64,000 nt of DNA from Nocardiopsis sp. TSRI0078. GTDB taxonomy: Bacteria; Actinomycetota; Actinomycetes; Streptosporangiales; Streptosporangiaceae. The stretch covers positions 1-64,000 of the forward strand of contig NZ_LWLB01000004.1 in assembly GCF_001905145.1 (NCBI RefSeq). Reading direction: 5' to 3'. The stretch's first letter is position 1. Each line of letters opens with the position of its first letter. The position numbers and the translations under genes are program-made. The notes beneath the pieces were generated by a model, which was not told where the DNA came from, did no database searches, and saw nothing but the letters and a program-made list of their open reading frames with translations. Positions 17,624 through 27,096 of the stretch are shown one piece after another.

Positions 17624-17843
17624 TAGGTCAAAGTTCTCTTAAGGTGCGAATCCAGTCCACGTGGTCTATGTCGCACCGGCGGACCGCACCGCTCATCCGG
17701 CCCTGCCATCCTCCCACCACCGGACCGCGTATGTACGCCGAACACGGTGAACACACCGGAAAACTTCACGCGTCGCGACCCCCCAAAGCCCTCCGAACAC
17801 GGCGCTTCGGACTTCTCCCCCTCCGCCCGGACCTGGCACGACG

Positions 17844-17880
17844 ACGCCCGGGCGCCTCCTCGCGGAGGACACCCGGGCGT
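17844..17880 (-). terminator. Stem-loop terminator after icd
   Basis: ACGCCCGGG pairs with CCCGGGCGT, and an inner CCTCC pairs with GGAGG around a TCGC loop. It is 65 bases past the icd stop on the reverse strand. The rest of the 17382-17944 gap shows no gene. Confidence 0.5.
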
Positions 17881-17944
17881 GGCCCACGTCTCGCCGGCCC
17901 GTCGGCTCAGGGTGACCAGGGCCACCCGGATCGGACCGCCGGAC

Positions 17945-19162
17945 TCAGGCCAGGCGCTTGGCGAGGTTCTCGTCCAGGGCGGCGAGGAACTGCTCGGTGG
18001 TCAGCCACTCCTGCTCGCCGCCGACCAGCAGCGCGAGGTCCTTGGTCATCTGGCCGCCCTCGACGGTCTTGACGACGACGTCCTCCAGGGTGTTGGCGAA
18101 CTCGACGACCTTCGGGGTGTTGTCCAGCTTGCCCCGGTGCTCCAGACCGCGGGTCCACGCGAAGATGGAGGCGATCGGGTTGGTCGAGGTGGGCTTGCCC
18201 TGCTGGTGCTGGCGGTAGTGGCGGGTCACCGTGCCGTGGGCGGCCTCGGCCTCGACCGTGCGGCCGTCGGCGGTGCGCAGGACGGAGGTCATCAGGCCCA
18301 GGGAGCCGAAGCCCTGCGCGACCGTGTCGGACTGCACGTCGCCGTCGTAGTTCTTGCAGGCCCAGACGTAGCCGCCCTCCCACTTGAGCGCGGCGGCGAC
18401 CATGTCGTCGATGAGGCGGTGCTCGTAGGTCAGGCCCGCGGCGTCGAAGCGCTCCTTGAACTCGGTCTCGAAGATCTCCTGGAACACGTCCTTGAACATG
18501 CCGTCGTAGGCCTTGAGGATCGTGTTCTTGGTGGACATGTAGACCGGGTAGTTGCGGTCCAGGCCGTAGTTCAGGCTCGCACGCGCGAAGTCCTCGATGG
18601 ACTTGCGGAAGTTGTACATGCCCATCGCGACGCCGCCCTCCTCGGGGAAGTTCGCGACGTCGAACTCGACCGGCTCGCTGCCGTCGGCCGGGGTGTAGGT
18701 CATGGTGACCGTGCCGGGGCCGGGCACCTTGAAGTCGGTGGCCTTGTACTGGTCGCCGTGGGCGTGGCGGCCGATGATGATCGGCTTGGTCCAGCCGGGG
18801 ACCAGGCGGGGCACGTTCTCGCAGATGATGGGCTCGCGGAAGACGACACCGCCGAGGATGTTGCGGATGGTGCCGTTGGGCGAGCGCCACATCTTCTTGA
18901 GGCCGAACTCCTCGACCCGGGCCTCGTCCGGGGTGATGGTGGCGCACTTGACGCCGACGCCGTGCTCCTTGATGGCGTTGGCGGCGTCGACGGTGATCTG
19001 GTCGTCGGTGCGGTCGCGCTCCTCGATGCCCAGGTCGTAGTACTTCAGGTCGATGTCGAGGTAGGGGAGGATCAGGCGGTCCTTGATGAAGGACCAGATG
19101 ATCCGGGTCATCTCGTCACCGTCGAGCTCGACTACGGGGTTCTCGACCTTGATCTTGGCCAT
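17945..19162 (-). CDS. icd: NADP-dependent isocitrate dehydrogenase
   Basis: 405 residues, eukaryotic-like homodimeric type. It oxidatively decarboxylates isocitrate to 2-oxoglutarate in the TCA cycle. Recognised from the N-terminus [39 protein letters not shown] (isocitrate-binding serine and arginines), the NADP/metal region [20 protein letters not shown], and [20 protein letters not shown]. Length and start (ATG 19162) fit the family. It sits next to DUF3017, an arrangement familiar from other actinomycetes. Confidence 0.96.
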   Translation of the reverse strand: MAKIKVENPVVELDGDEMTRIIWSFIKDRLILPYLDIDLKYYDLGIEERDRTDDQITVDAANAIKEHGVGVKCATITPDEARVEEFGLKKMWRSPNGTIRNILGGVVFREPIICENVPRLVPGWTKPIIIGRHAHGDQYKATDFKVPGPGTVTMTYTPADGSEPVEFDVANFPEEGGVAMGMYNFRKSIEDFARASLNYGLDRNYPVYMSTKNTILKAYDGMFKDVFQEIFETEFKERFDAAGLTYEHRLIDDMVAAALKWEGGYVWACKNYDGDVQSDTVAQGFGSLGLMTSVLRTADGRTVEAEAAHGTVTRHYRQHQQGKPTSTNPIASIFAWTRGLEHRGKLDNTPKVVEFANTLEDVVVKTVEGGQMTKDLALLVGGEQEWLTTEQFLAALDENLAKRLA

Positions 19163-19344
19163 GGCTGTGTGGCTGTCCCTTCAGTCTTCGCTACCGCCTC
19201 GTACGGCACGGCCCGGCGACCGGTTCGTGGCCGGAGCCGGTCCGCGCGCACGGCAATCACCTGATCCCGCCCGGGGTCCGTGCTCCCCGGGGAGGCGGTG
19301 GCTTGTCAGTGTCGCGATATCTCGACGTCAAGCTTATTAGACGC

Positions 19345-19848
19345 CTAGGAGGAGAGTTGCGGCGCCACCCATGCCAACACGATCAGCAGGACCGCGAGTG
19401 TGACCAGGGTGAGCAGATCGATCCAGCGGCGGCGCACGGCGAGCATGCCGATCCAGTCCTTGGGCAGGAAGAGCCTGAAGGACGCCGCCAGCAGCAACGC
19501 GCCCGCAATGATCGCCGGACCGCGCTTGAAGTGGGCCGCGGCCACGACCACGATCCCCGCCGCGAGCGCCGACATGACGAGGAAGTAGGGCACCTGGGAG
19601 AGCCAGTACGGCACCTCCGGCCGTGCCGGGGACCCGCCGGCGTCCGTGTCCTGCGCGGCCCCGTCCGGATCCCCGTCCCGTTCCGCGCGGCCCGCGTCGT
19701 CCCCGTGCCCGTCGCGGGCCGCCCCCTCGGGCTCCCTCTCCTCCGGCACGCCCTCGCCCGCGTCCGCCACGTCCGCCTGTTCCGCCTTCTCCACCGCGTC
19801 CCGACCCGTTCGCTTACGAATTGCTTGGCCGCCTCGCGGCTCGTTCAC
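19345..19848 (-). CDS. DUF3017 membrane protein
   Basis: 167 residues. About 75 residues of acidic, low-complexity N-terminus precede three membrane helices (VPYFLVMSALAAGIVVVAA, AIIAGALLLAASFRLFL, TLVTLAVLLIVLAWVAPQL). DUF3017 proteins are small actinobacterial membrane proteins usually encoded directly after folD. Here a forward FHA gene separates the two. GTG 19848 is the upstream limit; a start further inside the low-complexity segment is possible. Function unknown. Confidence 0.8.
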   Translation of the reverse strand: MNEPRGGQAIRKRTGRDAVEKAEQADVADAGEGVPEEREPEGAARDGHGDDAGRAERDGDPDGAAQDTDAGGSPARPEVPYWLSQVPYFLVMSALAAGIVVVAAAHFKRGPAIIAGALLLAASFRLFLPKDWIGMLAVRRRWIDLLTLVTLAVLLIVLAWVAPQLSS

Positions 19849-20315
19849 GGTCTTTCCCGGATCTGGCGCAGACCGGCCACCCGTGAAAGACGGGCTGTCC
19901 GAAACCGAACACCGCTCCGGAGACTCATGTCCTGGGGGCTTCGGCGGCGCCGCACGGGAAGCGTGGGCTTTCCGTCCGGGAGAGACCCGCCCATTGTAGT
20001 GTTCCGTGCCGCCGAAGCCTCAGGGCTCACGGAAACGGACCCGCCCTCGACCACGCCCGCTGCTGACCGTTTCCCTCTCCCGCTGCGGTCACAGACCCGT
20101 ATTTCCGGGCCTTGTCCCCCTAACTCCGGAGTAAGCGCGTAGAACGCCTACCGCCCGGGTAACCCAGCTGGAGATGAGTGCACCGGTGAGCGAGGACCAC
20201 CCCCATGAAGCCCACTCAACGCGCAGACCGAACCGTCACCCCCCGACAGCAGTCCCTCCACCACCGTCGCCCGCACCCCCACCGGCAGCGCCACCCCAGC
20301 CCGGGAGGAACCACC
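19849..20315. other. Divergent intergenic region, no gene seen
   Basis: 467 bp between the starts of DUF3017 (reverse) and the FHA gene (forward). It must hold both promoters. An in-frame ATG at 20205 could extend the FHA protein by 37 residues, but the extension is His/Pro/Arg-rich and unlike the family. Confidence 0.45.
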
Positions 20316-20921
20316 GTGGACGGGCCCTACCTACGGATCGAAGAGACCGGGGACATCCGCCAGCTCGCCGGTGAGGTCACCACGATCGGCCGCGGAGAGG
20401 GCGCCGACATCCGGCTCGGCGATCCGAGCGTCTCCCAGCTGCACGCCGAACTGGTCCGCCGCGGCCCCTACGTCTACGTGGTCGACCTGGGACTGTCCCG
20501 CAACGGGACCCGGGTGAACGGCCGCCCCATCGCCCGGCGGGTCCTGGAGGAGGGCGACGTGGTGACCTTCGGCACCGCCCGCTGCCGGGTCGGCGGACTC
20601 CCCCGTGAGCAGATCAGCCCCGACATCGAGCTGCGCCGCGGCGCCGCCCCCGAACTCACCCGCCGTGAGCTGGACGTGCTCACCGCGCTGTGCCAGCCCG
20701 CCCTGTCGGAGGAGGCCTTCGTCGCCCCCGCCACCGCCCGCGACATCGCCGAGGCCCTGGTGGTCACGGAGGCCGCGGTCAAGCAGCACCTGCTGCGGCT
20801 CTACCAGAAGTTCCGCATCCCCGAGGGACAGAACCGCAGGACCCGGCTGGCCAACGAGGTCGTGGCCCTGGGACTGGTCCGGCCGATGCCGCTGGGCGGA
20901 TCGGCCCGCAAGGCCAGCTGA
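20316..20921 (+). CDS. FHA-domain protein with C-terminal helix-turn-helix
   Basis: 201 residues from GTG 20316, seven bases after GGAGG. Residues about 8-95 are a forkhead-associated domain that reads phosphothreonine: TTIGRGEGADIRLGDPSVSQ (G-R and S-x-x-H core), LHAELVRRG, and DLGLSRNGTRVNGRPI. The C-terminal third (LTRRELDVLTALCQP, TARDIAEALVVTEAAVKQHL, LRLYQKFRIPEGQNRR) looks like a LuxR/OmpR-type winged helix. It is probably a phospho-dependent regulator downstream of a Ser/Thr kinase, none of which is encoded nearby. Confidence 0.85.
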   Translation: MDGPYLRIEETGDIRQLAGEVTTIGRGEGADIRLGDPSVSQLHAELVRRGPYVYVVDLGLSRNGTRVNGRPIARRVLEEGDVVTFGTARCRVGGLPREQISPDIELRRGAAPELTRRELDVLTALCQPALSEEAFVAPATARDIAEALVVTEAAVKQHLLRLYQKFRIPEGQNRRTRLANEVVALGLVRPMPLGGSARKAS

Positions 20922-20936
20922 GCCGACCGGCCGGGT

Positions 20937-20965
20937 GGAGCACGGGGCGGGCGGCCCCGTGCTCC
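20937..20965. terminator. Hairpin between convergent FHA and folD genes
   Basis: Eleven-base arms GGAGCACGGGG / CCCCGTGCTCC with a 7-base loop, 15 bases after the FHA stop. There is no T-run on either side. Confidence 0.6.
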
Positions 20966-21038
20966 GCCCGGCGCGAACCGGTGCGAACCGGCGTGCCGGG
21001 TCCGGGACCGTCCACCGCCCCGGGCCGGAGAACAGGCC

Positions 21039-21896
21039 CTAGCGGGCTGCGGCCTGGCGTTCGGCGGCCTCCACCACGTTCACCAGCAGCATCGCCCGGG
21101 TCATCGGGCCCACGCCGCCGGGATTCGGCGACAGGTGCCCGGCCACCTCGGCCACGTCGGGCACGACGTCGCCGACCAGCCCGGACTCGGTGCGGGAGAC
21201 ACCGACGTCCAGGACGGCGGCACCCGGCTTGACCATGTCCTTGGTGACCAGCCCGGGCACACCGGCACCGGCGACGATGATGTCGGCGCGGCGCGTGTGC
21301 TCGGCGAGGTCGCGGGTGCCCGTGTGGCACAGGGTGACGGTGGCGTTCTCCGAGCGGCGGGTCAGCAGCAGGCCGAGGGGACGGCCCACGGTCACCCCGC
21401 GCCCGACCACGACCACCTCGGCGCCCTTGAGCGGCACGTCGTAGCGGGTGAGCAGCTCCACGATGCCGCGCGGGGTGCACGGCAGCGGGGCCTCCTGCAT
21501 CAGCACCAGCCTGCCCAGGTTGGAGGGCTGGAGGCCGTCGGCGTCCTTGTTCGGGTCGATCAGGCCCAGCACCCGGTTCTCGTCCAGGCCCCCGGGCAGC
21601 GGCAGCTGCACGATGTAGCCGGTGCAGGCCGGGTCCTCGTTCAGCTCGTGGACGGCCTGCTCCACCTCCTCCTGGGTGGCGTTCGCGGGCAGGTCGCGGC
21701 GGATGCTCGCGATGCCCACCTGCGCGCAGTCGCGGTGCTTGCCGCGCACGTAGGAGTGGCTGCCCGGGTCGTCGCCGACCAGGACGGTGCCCAGGCCGGG
21801 GGTGATCCCCTGGTCGTGCAGCCTGGCCACCCGCCCGGAGAGCTCCTCGCGGATGGACTTCGCGACGGCCTTGCCGTCCAGAACGGTCGCGCTCAT
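21039..21896 (-). CDS. folD: Methylenetetrahydrofolate dehydrogenase / cyclohydrolase
   Basis: 285 residues, bifunctional enzyme interconverting 5,10-methylene-, 5,10-methenyl- and 10-formyl-THF. Signatures are [15 protein letters not shown] (Y-x-x-x-K active site), [29 protein letters not shown] at the C-terminus and the NADP-loop [16 protein letters not shown]. It lies 14 bases downstream of purH and supplies 10-formyl-THF to both PurN and PurH, so the three-gene operon purN-purH-folD is functionally coherent. Confidence 0.96.
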   Translation of the reverse strand: MSATVLDGKAVAKSIREELSGRVARLHDQGITPGLGTVLVGDDPGSHSYVRGKHRDCAQVGIASIRRDLPANATQEEVEQAVHELNEDPACTGYIVQLPLPGGLDENRVLGLIDPNKDADGLQPSNLGRLVLMQEAPLPCTPRGIVELLTRYDVPLKGAEVVVVGRGVTVGRPLGLLLTRRSENATVTLCHTGTRDLAEHTRRADIIVAGAGVPGLVTKDMVKPGAAVLDVGVSRTESGLVGDVVPDVAEVAGHLSPNPGGVGPMTRAMLLVNVVEAAERQAAAR

Positions 21897-21910
21897 TCTC
21901 TGCTCCTCGC

Positions 21911-23479
21911 TCAGTGGAAGAAGTGCCGGGTGCCGGTGAGGTACATGGTCACCCCGGCGGCCTTCGCCGCCGCGATGACCTCCTCGTCGCGGACCGAGCC
22001 GCCGGGCTGGACGACGGCGCGGACCCCGGCCTCGGTGAGGATCTGCAGACCGTCCGGGAACGGGAAGAAGGCGTCGCTGGCCGCCACGGAGCCGGCGACC
22101 CTGTCACCCGCGCGCGTGACCGCCAGGCGCGCGGAGTCCACGCGGTTGACCTGGCCCATGCCCACGCCCACGGTGGCGCCGCCGGAGGCCAGCAGGATGG
22201 CGTTGGACTTGACCGAGCGCACGGCCCTCCACGCGAAGGCCAGGTCGGCCAGGGTGGCCTCGTCGGCGGCCTCGCCGGTGGCCAGGGTCCAGGTGGAGGG
22301 GTCGTCGCCGGGGGCGTCGATCGCGTCGCGCGACTGCACCAGCAGGCCGCCGCTGATCTGGTGGTCCTCCATGCACGTGTCGGATCCGGGACCCTCGGCC
22401 ACGAGCAGGCGGATGTTCTTCTTGCGGCTGAGGACCTCCACGGCCGCGGGCTCGAAGGCGGGGGCGACGACGACCTCGGTGAAGATCTCCGCGATCTGCC
22501 CGGCCAGCTCCTCGCCCACGGGGCGGTTGGTGGCGATGACGCCGCCGAAGGCCGACACCGGGTCGCAGGCGTGCGCCCTGCGGTGGGCCTCGGCGTTGTC
22601 GGCGCCGACCGCGATCCCGCACGGGTTGGCGTGCTTGATGATGGCCACGCACGGCTCGTCGAAGTCGTGGGCGGCGCGCAGGGCGGCGTCGGCGTCCACG
22701 TAGTTGTTGTAGGACATCGCCTTGCCGTGCAGCTGCTCGGCTCCGGCCAGGCCGGTCTCCGGGGCGTCCGCCAGGGTGTACAGCGCCGCCTTCTGGTGCG
22801 GGTTCTCGCCGTAGCGCAGCACGTCCTTACGGCGGTAGGCGGCACCGATGAAGCCGGGCCAGCCCGACTCGGCGGCCTCCTCGTCGGGGGCGTAGACACC
22901 TGAGAACCAGCCGGCGACGGCCGCGTCGTAGGCGGCGGTGTGCCGGAAGGCGAGCCCGGCCAGGCGCTTGCGCTGCTCCAGGGTGAACCCGCCGTCGCGG
23001 ACGGCCTCCAGGACGGCGTCGTAGCCGCCCGGGTCGACCACGATCGCGACGCTGCCGTGGTTCTTGGCCGAGGCGCGCACCATGGCGGGGCCGCCGATGT
23101 CGATCTTCTCGATGCAGTCGGCCTCGGAGGCGCCCGAGGCGACGGTGTCACGGAAGGGGTAGAGGTTGACCACGACCAGGTCGAAGGGGGCGATGCCCAG
23201 CTCCTTGATCCTGGCGACGTGCTCGGGGTTGCCCTGGTCGGCGAGGAGCCCGGCGTGCACGGAGGGGTGCAGGGTCTTGACCCGGCCCTCCATGATCTCG
23301 GGGAAGCCGGTGACCTCCTCCACGGGGGTGACGGGGATGTCGGCGGCGCGCAGCCGCGCGGCGGTGGAGCCGGTGGAGACGATCTCCACCCCGGCCTCGG
23401 CCAGGCCGATGCCCAGCTCCTCCAGGCCGGTCTTGTCGTAGACGCTGATCAACGCACGCCTGATGGCCTGCTGGGTCAC
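21911..23479 (-). CDS. purH: Bifunctional AICAR transformylase / IMP cyclohydrolase
   Basis: 522 residues. The N-terminal MGS-like IMP cyclohydrolase domain ([18 protein letters not shown], then [24 protein letters not shown]) is followed by the AICAR transformylase domain with [25 protein letters not shown] and the terminal region [20 protein letters not shown] and TRHFFH. The GTG start at 23479 overlaps the purN stop (GTGA), indicating coupled translation. It performs the last two steps of IMP synthesis. Confidence 0.96.
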   Translation of the reverse strand: MTQQAIRRALISVYDKTGLEELGIGLAEAGVEIVSTGSTAARLRAADIPVTPVEEVTGFPEIMEGRVKTLHPSVHAGLLADQGNPEHVARIKELGIAPFDLVVVNLYPFRDTVASGASEADCIEKIDIGGPAMVRASAKNHGSVAIVVDPGGYDAVLEAVRDGGFTLEQRKRLAGLAFRHTAAYDAAVAGWFSGVYAPDEEAAESGWPGFIGAAYRRKDVLRYGENPHQKAALYTLADAPETGLAGAEQLHGKAMSYNNYVDADAALRAAHDFDEPCVAIIKHANPCGIAVGADNAEAHRRAHACDPVSAFGGVIATNRPVGEELAGQIAEIFTEVVVAPAFEPAAVEVLSRKKNIRLLVAEGPGSDTCMEDHQISGGLLVQSRDAIDAPGDDPSTWTLATGEAADEATLADLAFAWRAVRSVKSNAILLASGGATVGVGMGQVNRVDSARLAVTRAGDRVAGSVAASDAFFPFPDGLQILTEAGVRAVVQPGGSVRDEEVIAAAKAAGVTMYLTGTRHFFH

Positions 23480-24135
23480 CGGTTCTCCTTCGTGTCGGTC
23501 GCGTCGGTGACGCTCTGCTCGGTGCGGCCGAACCGCACCTGCCTGCCGTCGATGGTCCAGCCCTCGCGGGCGAGCCTGCCGACCGTGTCGACCAGCATCC
23601 TCCGCTCCACGCCCTTGATGCGCTCGTGGAGGCTGGACTCGTCGTCGTCGTCCTCGACGGGGACCGCCACCTGGTCGATGATCGGCCCGGAGTCGACGCC
23701 CTCGTCGAGGAAGTGGATGGTGGTGCCGGTGATGCGGACACCGTGGGCGAGCGCGTCGCGGACGGCGTGCGCGCCGGGGAAGGAGGGCAGCAGCGCCGGG
23801 TGGATGTTGACCGCCGGGTGGCTGCCGATGACGGCGGGGCCGAGGATGCGCATGAACCCCGCGGAGACCACCAGGTCGGGGCGGTGCTCGCTGATGTGCT
23901 CGGCCATGGCCGCGTTCCACAGGGAGCGGTCGGCGAAGGAGCGGAAGGGGACGACGAACGTGGGCACCCCGGCCTCCTCGGCCAGTTCGATGCCGCGGGT
24001 CCCCTCGCGGTCGGAGCCGACGGCGACGACGCTCGCCCCGTACCCGGGGTCCCTGGACGCCTCCAGCAGGGCGGCCATGTTGCTGCCCGTGCCCGATATG
24101 AGGACCACCACTCGCGCGGACAATGCTTCTCCCAT
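23476..24135 (-). CDS. purN: Phosphoribosylglycinamide formyltransferase
   Basis: 219 residues. Signatures: [16 protein letters not shown] at the N-terminus, [26 protein letters not shown] (catalytic N and H), [17 protein letters not shown] (catalytic D). It transfers formyl from 10-formyl-THF to GAR in purine synthesis. ATG 24135 has no clear ribosome site; TTG 24123 is preceded by GGGAG within the coding start and is an alternative. First gene of purN-purH-folD. Confidence 0.95.
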   Translation of the reverse strand: MGEALSARVVVLISGTGSNMAALLEASRDPGYGASVVAVGSDREGTRGIELAEEAGVPTFVVPFRSFADRSLWNAAMAEHISEHRPDLVVSAGFMRILGPAVIGSHPAVNIHPALLPSFPGAHAVRDALAHGVRITGTTIHFLDEGVDSGPIIDQVAVPVEDDDDESSLHERIKGVERRMLVDTVGRLAREGWTIDGRQVRFGRTEQSVTDATDTKENR

Positions 24136-24499
24136 GTAGTAGAGAACGGTGCGGGAGCCGTCTCCCGCGTCCGGGGGCGCCGGGGGACGGCGCAGCATCC
24201 GGATCTCGCCTGCGCCCGGTTCGGACTCCGGGCCGGTGCCGGGTCGCGCCGAAGGCGCCGCTTGGGCGAGTGACGGACGGGATGCTCGGCCCGTCCGCGT
24301 TCCCACCCTATCGGGCCAGGTAACGTCTACCCACGGGGAGTGGGGGTTTGTCCCACCTGTGACGGGGGTCTCGGCGCTCCTCCACCGATGAAGGCCCCGG
24401 CGGCCCTTCCACCAGCCCCGAGACGACGGACACCGGGTACCCTCCGCGCAGGCGGAAGCGGACCACGACGCCCCGGCGGGCGTCCCGAAGGAGTGAACC
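24136..24499. other. Divergent intergenic region upstream of purN
   Basis: 364 bp between purN (reverse) and the small membrane protein gene (forward). I see short GC-rich dyads only and no recognisable riboswitch, -35/-10 pair or gene. Confidence 0.45.
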
Positions 24500-24892
24500 T
24501 TGACCGACAACAGCCCGGAGCCGCGATCCGACGGCCAGCCGCCCAGAGTCGAGCGGGGCGGTCTGTGGGGCCTGTTCTTCGGCGCGGCCGGCCTGCTGCT
24601 CCCTCCGTACGGGGTCGTGCTGTCCGTGTTCGGCGTCGTACAGGGCTTTCGCGCGCGGCGGGCCGCGCGGGCCAACCGGACCGACGCGCCGGGCGCGCTG
24701 CTGAGCGTGGCCGTGGGCGTGCTGGGGATCGTGACGTCGCTGGCGCTGGTCTCGGTCGCCGTGGTGTACCAGGAGCAGATGACGCAGTACCGGGACTGCT
24801 CGGCCCGCGCGCACACGGTGTCCAGCCAGAAGGAGTGCGACGAGGCGTGGGAGTCCTCCACGGGGCTTCCGCCCACGGTGGCCCTCCTCTGA
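24500..24892 (+). CDS. DUF4190-like small membrane protein
   Basis: 130 residues from TTG 24500, six bases after AAGGAG (24488-24493). Two hydrophobic hairpins (LWGLFFGAAGLLLPPYGVVL and LLSVAVGVLGIVTSLALVSV) flank a basic loop (QGFRARRAARANRTD). A short extracellular C-terminal part holds two cysteines (DCSARAHTVSSQKECDEAW). This layout resembles DUF4190 proteins. Function unknown. Confidence 0.7.
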   Translation: MTDNSPEPRSDGQPPRVERGGLWGLFFGAAGLLLPPYGVVLSVFGVVQGFRARRAARANRTDAPGALLSVAVGVLGIVTSLALVSVAVVYQEQMTQYRDCSARAHTVSSQKECDEAWESSTGLPPTVALL

Positions 24893-24930
24893 CGGACCCC
24901 CTCGGGGTCCGGCCCTCCCGAACGCGCGCG

Positions 24931-24960
24931 AGGGGCGGTGGGAGTCCTCCCGCCGCCCCT
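24931..24960 (+). terminator. Stem-loop terminator
   Basis: Fourteen-base arms AGGGGCGGTGGGAG / CTCCCGCCGCCCCT with one G-T wobble and a 2-base spacer, 38 bases after the DUF4190-like gene. Confidence 0.65.
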
Positions 24961-25023
24961 TCGGCGTGTTCGCGGGCGGTCTGACGGGGCGGACACGGCG
25001 TGGTTCCGGTCACTTTCGCGGAC

Positions 25024-25043
25024 TGGGAAACGGCTGTTTCCCA
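25024..25043. promoter_or_regulatory. Inverted repeat upstream of the polysaccharide operon
   Basis: TGGGAAAC-GGCT-GTTTCCCA, perfect 8-bp arms, about 85 bases before the first gene of the operon. It could be an operator or a hairpin. Confidence 0.4.
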
Positions 25044-25067
25044 AGCGGCCGACGCACCCCCAAGGGA

Positions 25068-25101
25068 CTACACTTAGTATGCAATCAATTACTAAAAGTA
25101 G
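25068..25101. promoter_or_regulatory. AT-rich 34-bp dyad upstream of the polysaccharide operon
   Basis: Arms CTACACTTAGTA and TACTAAAAGTAG (10 of 12 positions complementary) surround 10 bases, ending 27 bases before the first start codon. Such A+T content is exceptional in this window. Size and position suit a dimeric repressor or activator site. Its right half resembles an element upstream of the sugar transferase operon (43529-43543). Confidence 0.5.
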
Positions 25102-25128
25102 AGCCCCCGACTGTGCGGAGAGGACTCG

Positions 25129-27096
25129 ATGGACACCGACACCCCCGGTCCGTCCGGACCGGAACTCAGGGAGTACACGGCACTGCTGCGCCGTCGTCGG
25201 CGGCTGGTCGGTGCCGGTGTGCTCGGCGGCCTGGCCCTGGCCACCGCCGCGGTGTTCGGCCTCCCCTCCACCTACACCTCCGTGGCCGCCGTCCAGGTCC
25301 AGCCCAGCGGGATGGCCGAGTTCACCGGCGAGCGCTCCGGCCGCCTGTCGGGGGACGTCAACCTGGACACCGAGGCACAGGTCCTGGTGTCGGACCAGGT
25401 GTCGTCCGTCGTGGCCGAGGAACTGTCCGGAGAGGGCCCCGCGCCCACCACCGAGGAACTGCGCGAGCACGTGGACGTGAGCGTGCCCCCCAACAGCAAC
25501 GTGCTGGAGATCAGCTACTCCGCCCCGAGCCCGGAGGAGGCCCGCGCGGGCGCGCAGGCCTACGCCGACGCCTACCTGGACATGCGCCGGGCCCGGGTCG
25601 AGGACCTGGTCGACGGCCACCTGGAAGCGCTGCGCGGCGAGCAGGAGAACCGCTACGAGGCCCTGGCCGAGGCCGCCTCCGAGGACGCCTCCTCCCCCGG
25701 CGCGAGCGCGCGGGCCGAGGCGCTGCGGCAGGAGATCACCGAGCTGGGCGGCGAGATCGGCCCGCTCAGCGCACTGCGGGAGACCGTCCGGGCCGGGCGG
25801 GTCATCACACCGGCCGGCCTCCCGGAGCACGCCGGCAGCCCGGTCCCCGTCCTGTGGCTGGTCGGCGGCACCGCGCTGGGCCTGGTGGCGGGGCTGCTCG
25901 CCGCCGTGGTCCGCGACCGCCTGGACCCGTGCCTGCACGACGCCGAGGAGACCGCCCGGACCAGTGCGCTCCCGGTGCTGCTCGACCTGTCCGCACGCGC
26001 GGGGCGGGGAGACCGCTCCCCCGGGCTGCTGGACGACGGCTCCGCTCCGGGCCAGCGGGTGAACGAGTTCGCGCACCTGGTACGCGCCCGCCTCTGCACC
26101 GTGCCCGCGGCGCGGGGTGGTCCCGCCGCCCCCGACGGGGCCGGGGAGCCCGCCGCGCAGGCCGGACCGCCGGGAGGGGCCGAGGAGGAGTCCGCTCCCG
26201 GCCGCGTCCTGCTCGTCGCCGCGACCACCCCGGGCCGCGCGGGCGCGGCGGCCGCCGTGAACCTGGCCGCCGCCCTGGCGCGCACGGGGTCGGAGACGCT
26301 GCTGGTGTGCGCGGACCCGCGCACCGACACCGTCGGCGAACTGCTCGGGCTGCCTGAGGGGCCCGGACTGGCCGAGGCGCTGCTGGAGGGTGAGGACCCC
26401 GCCGGCCTGGAGGTGCGCCCCGACCCGGTGCCCCGCCTGCGGGTCCTGCGGTACGGGGCCCCGGGACTGAACGCTCCGGTGCAGGGCACCGCCATGCCGG
26501 AACTCGTGCGGCTGCTGCGCGCGGACGCCGAGTACGTGGTGGTCACCGCCGCCCCGGCGAACGAGCGCGCCGACGTGCACGCCCTGGCCGGAACGGCCGA
26601 CGTGCTGCTGCCGGTGGTCGAACTGGACCGCACCCGCCGTGCCGACCTGGCCGGGCTGCTCACCCTCGCCGGCCGGTTCGGCGTGCCCGTCCCGGGCACG
26701 GCCGTCCTGCCGCGCCAGCCCCTGGCCGGACCCGCCCCGGTGACCGTGTCGGAGGACGCGTCCACCGACTCCGACCGGGAAGAGCCCTCCGGGGCCGGGG
26801 AGGGCCGGGAGCACCCCGGGACCTCCGAGCCCGCGGAGGCGAAAAGGGCCTCCGGGGCCGCGAAGGACGGGAGGGCTTCCGTGGCCGTGGAGACGGAGGA
26901 GCCTTCCGAGACCACGGAGGCCGAGAGGGCTTCCGTGGCCGTGGAGGTGGAGGGGGCTCCCGGGCCGGACGAGGGCACCGGCACGGCCGAAGGCACTGAT
27001 GGGACTGACGAAGCCGACGGAGCCGACGGGGCCGACGGAGCCGACGAACGGGAAGAGCCCGCGTCCGCCGACGCGGTCTCCGGAGCACGGAACTGA
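25129..27096 (+). CDS. Wzz-type chain-length protein with degenerate tyrosine-kinase domain
   Basis: 655 residues. The N-terminal Wzz domain has a first membrane helix after a basic patch (LLRRRRRLVGAGVLGGLAL), a periplasmic part with helical segments, and a second helix (PVLWLVGGTALGLVAGLLA). The cytoplasmic P-loop domain (about 345-550) is like bacterial BY-kinases, but Walker A reads ATTPGRAGAAAAVNLAAALA: the GK[ST] of the nucleotide loop is absent. Walker A' is LLVCADPR. About 100 acidic low-complexity residues with a repeated RASVAVE unit end the protein, and no tyrosine cluster is present. It probably controls chain length or export without kinase activity. First gene of the forward operon; the next gene overlaps by one base (TGATG). 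Confidence 0.85.
   Translation: MDTDTPGPSGPELREYTALLRRRRRLVGAGVLGGLALATAAVFGLPSTYTSVAAVQVQPSGMAEFTGERSGRLSGDVNLDTEAQVLVSDQVSSVVAEELSGEGPAPTTEELREHVDVSVPPNSNVLEISYSAPSPEEARAGAQAYADAYLDMRRARVEDLVDGHLEALRGEQENRYEALAEAASEDASSPGASARAEALRQEITELGGEIGPLSALRETVRAGRVITPAGLPEHAGSPVPVLWLVGGTALGLVAGLLAAVVRDRLDPCLHDAEETARTSALPVLLDLSARAGRGDRSPGLLDDGSAPGQRVNEFAHLVRARLCTVPAARGGPAAPDGAGEPAAQAGPPGGAEEESAPGRVLLVAATTPGRAGAAAAVNLAAALARTGSETLLVCADPRTDTVGELLGLPEGPGLAEALLEGEDPAGLEVRPDPVPRLRVLRYGAPGLNAPVQGTAMPELVRLLRADAEYVVVTAAPANERADVHALAGTADVLLPVVELDRTRRADLAGLLTLAGRFGVPVPGTAVLPRQPLAGPAPVTVSEDASTDSDREEPSGAGEGREHPGTSEPAEAKRASGAAKDGRASVAVETEEPSETTEAERASVAVEVEGAPGPDEGTGTAEGTDGTDEADGADGADGADEREEPASADAVSGARN

Noticed and set aside
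17500..17660. A known riboswitch (SAM-IV, cobalamin, ydaO, 6C RNA) for the structured segment
   Set aside because: Conserved loop sequences of these classes are absent, only one C-rich loop is present, and no gene lies downstream.
19295..19335. Possible icd promoter (reverse TTGACG at 19331-19326)
   Set aside because: No acceptable -10 hexamer lies 16-18 bases downstream.
23476..26814. An 1,112-codon reverse open frame
   Set aside because: Only the 3' part (purN, from 24135) has family motifs; the rest is antisense to the small membrane protein and Wzz genes.
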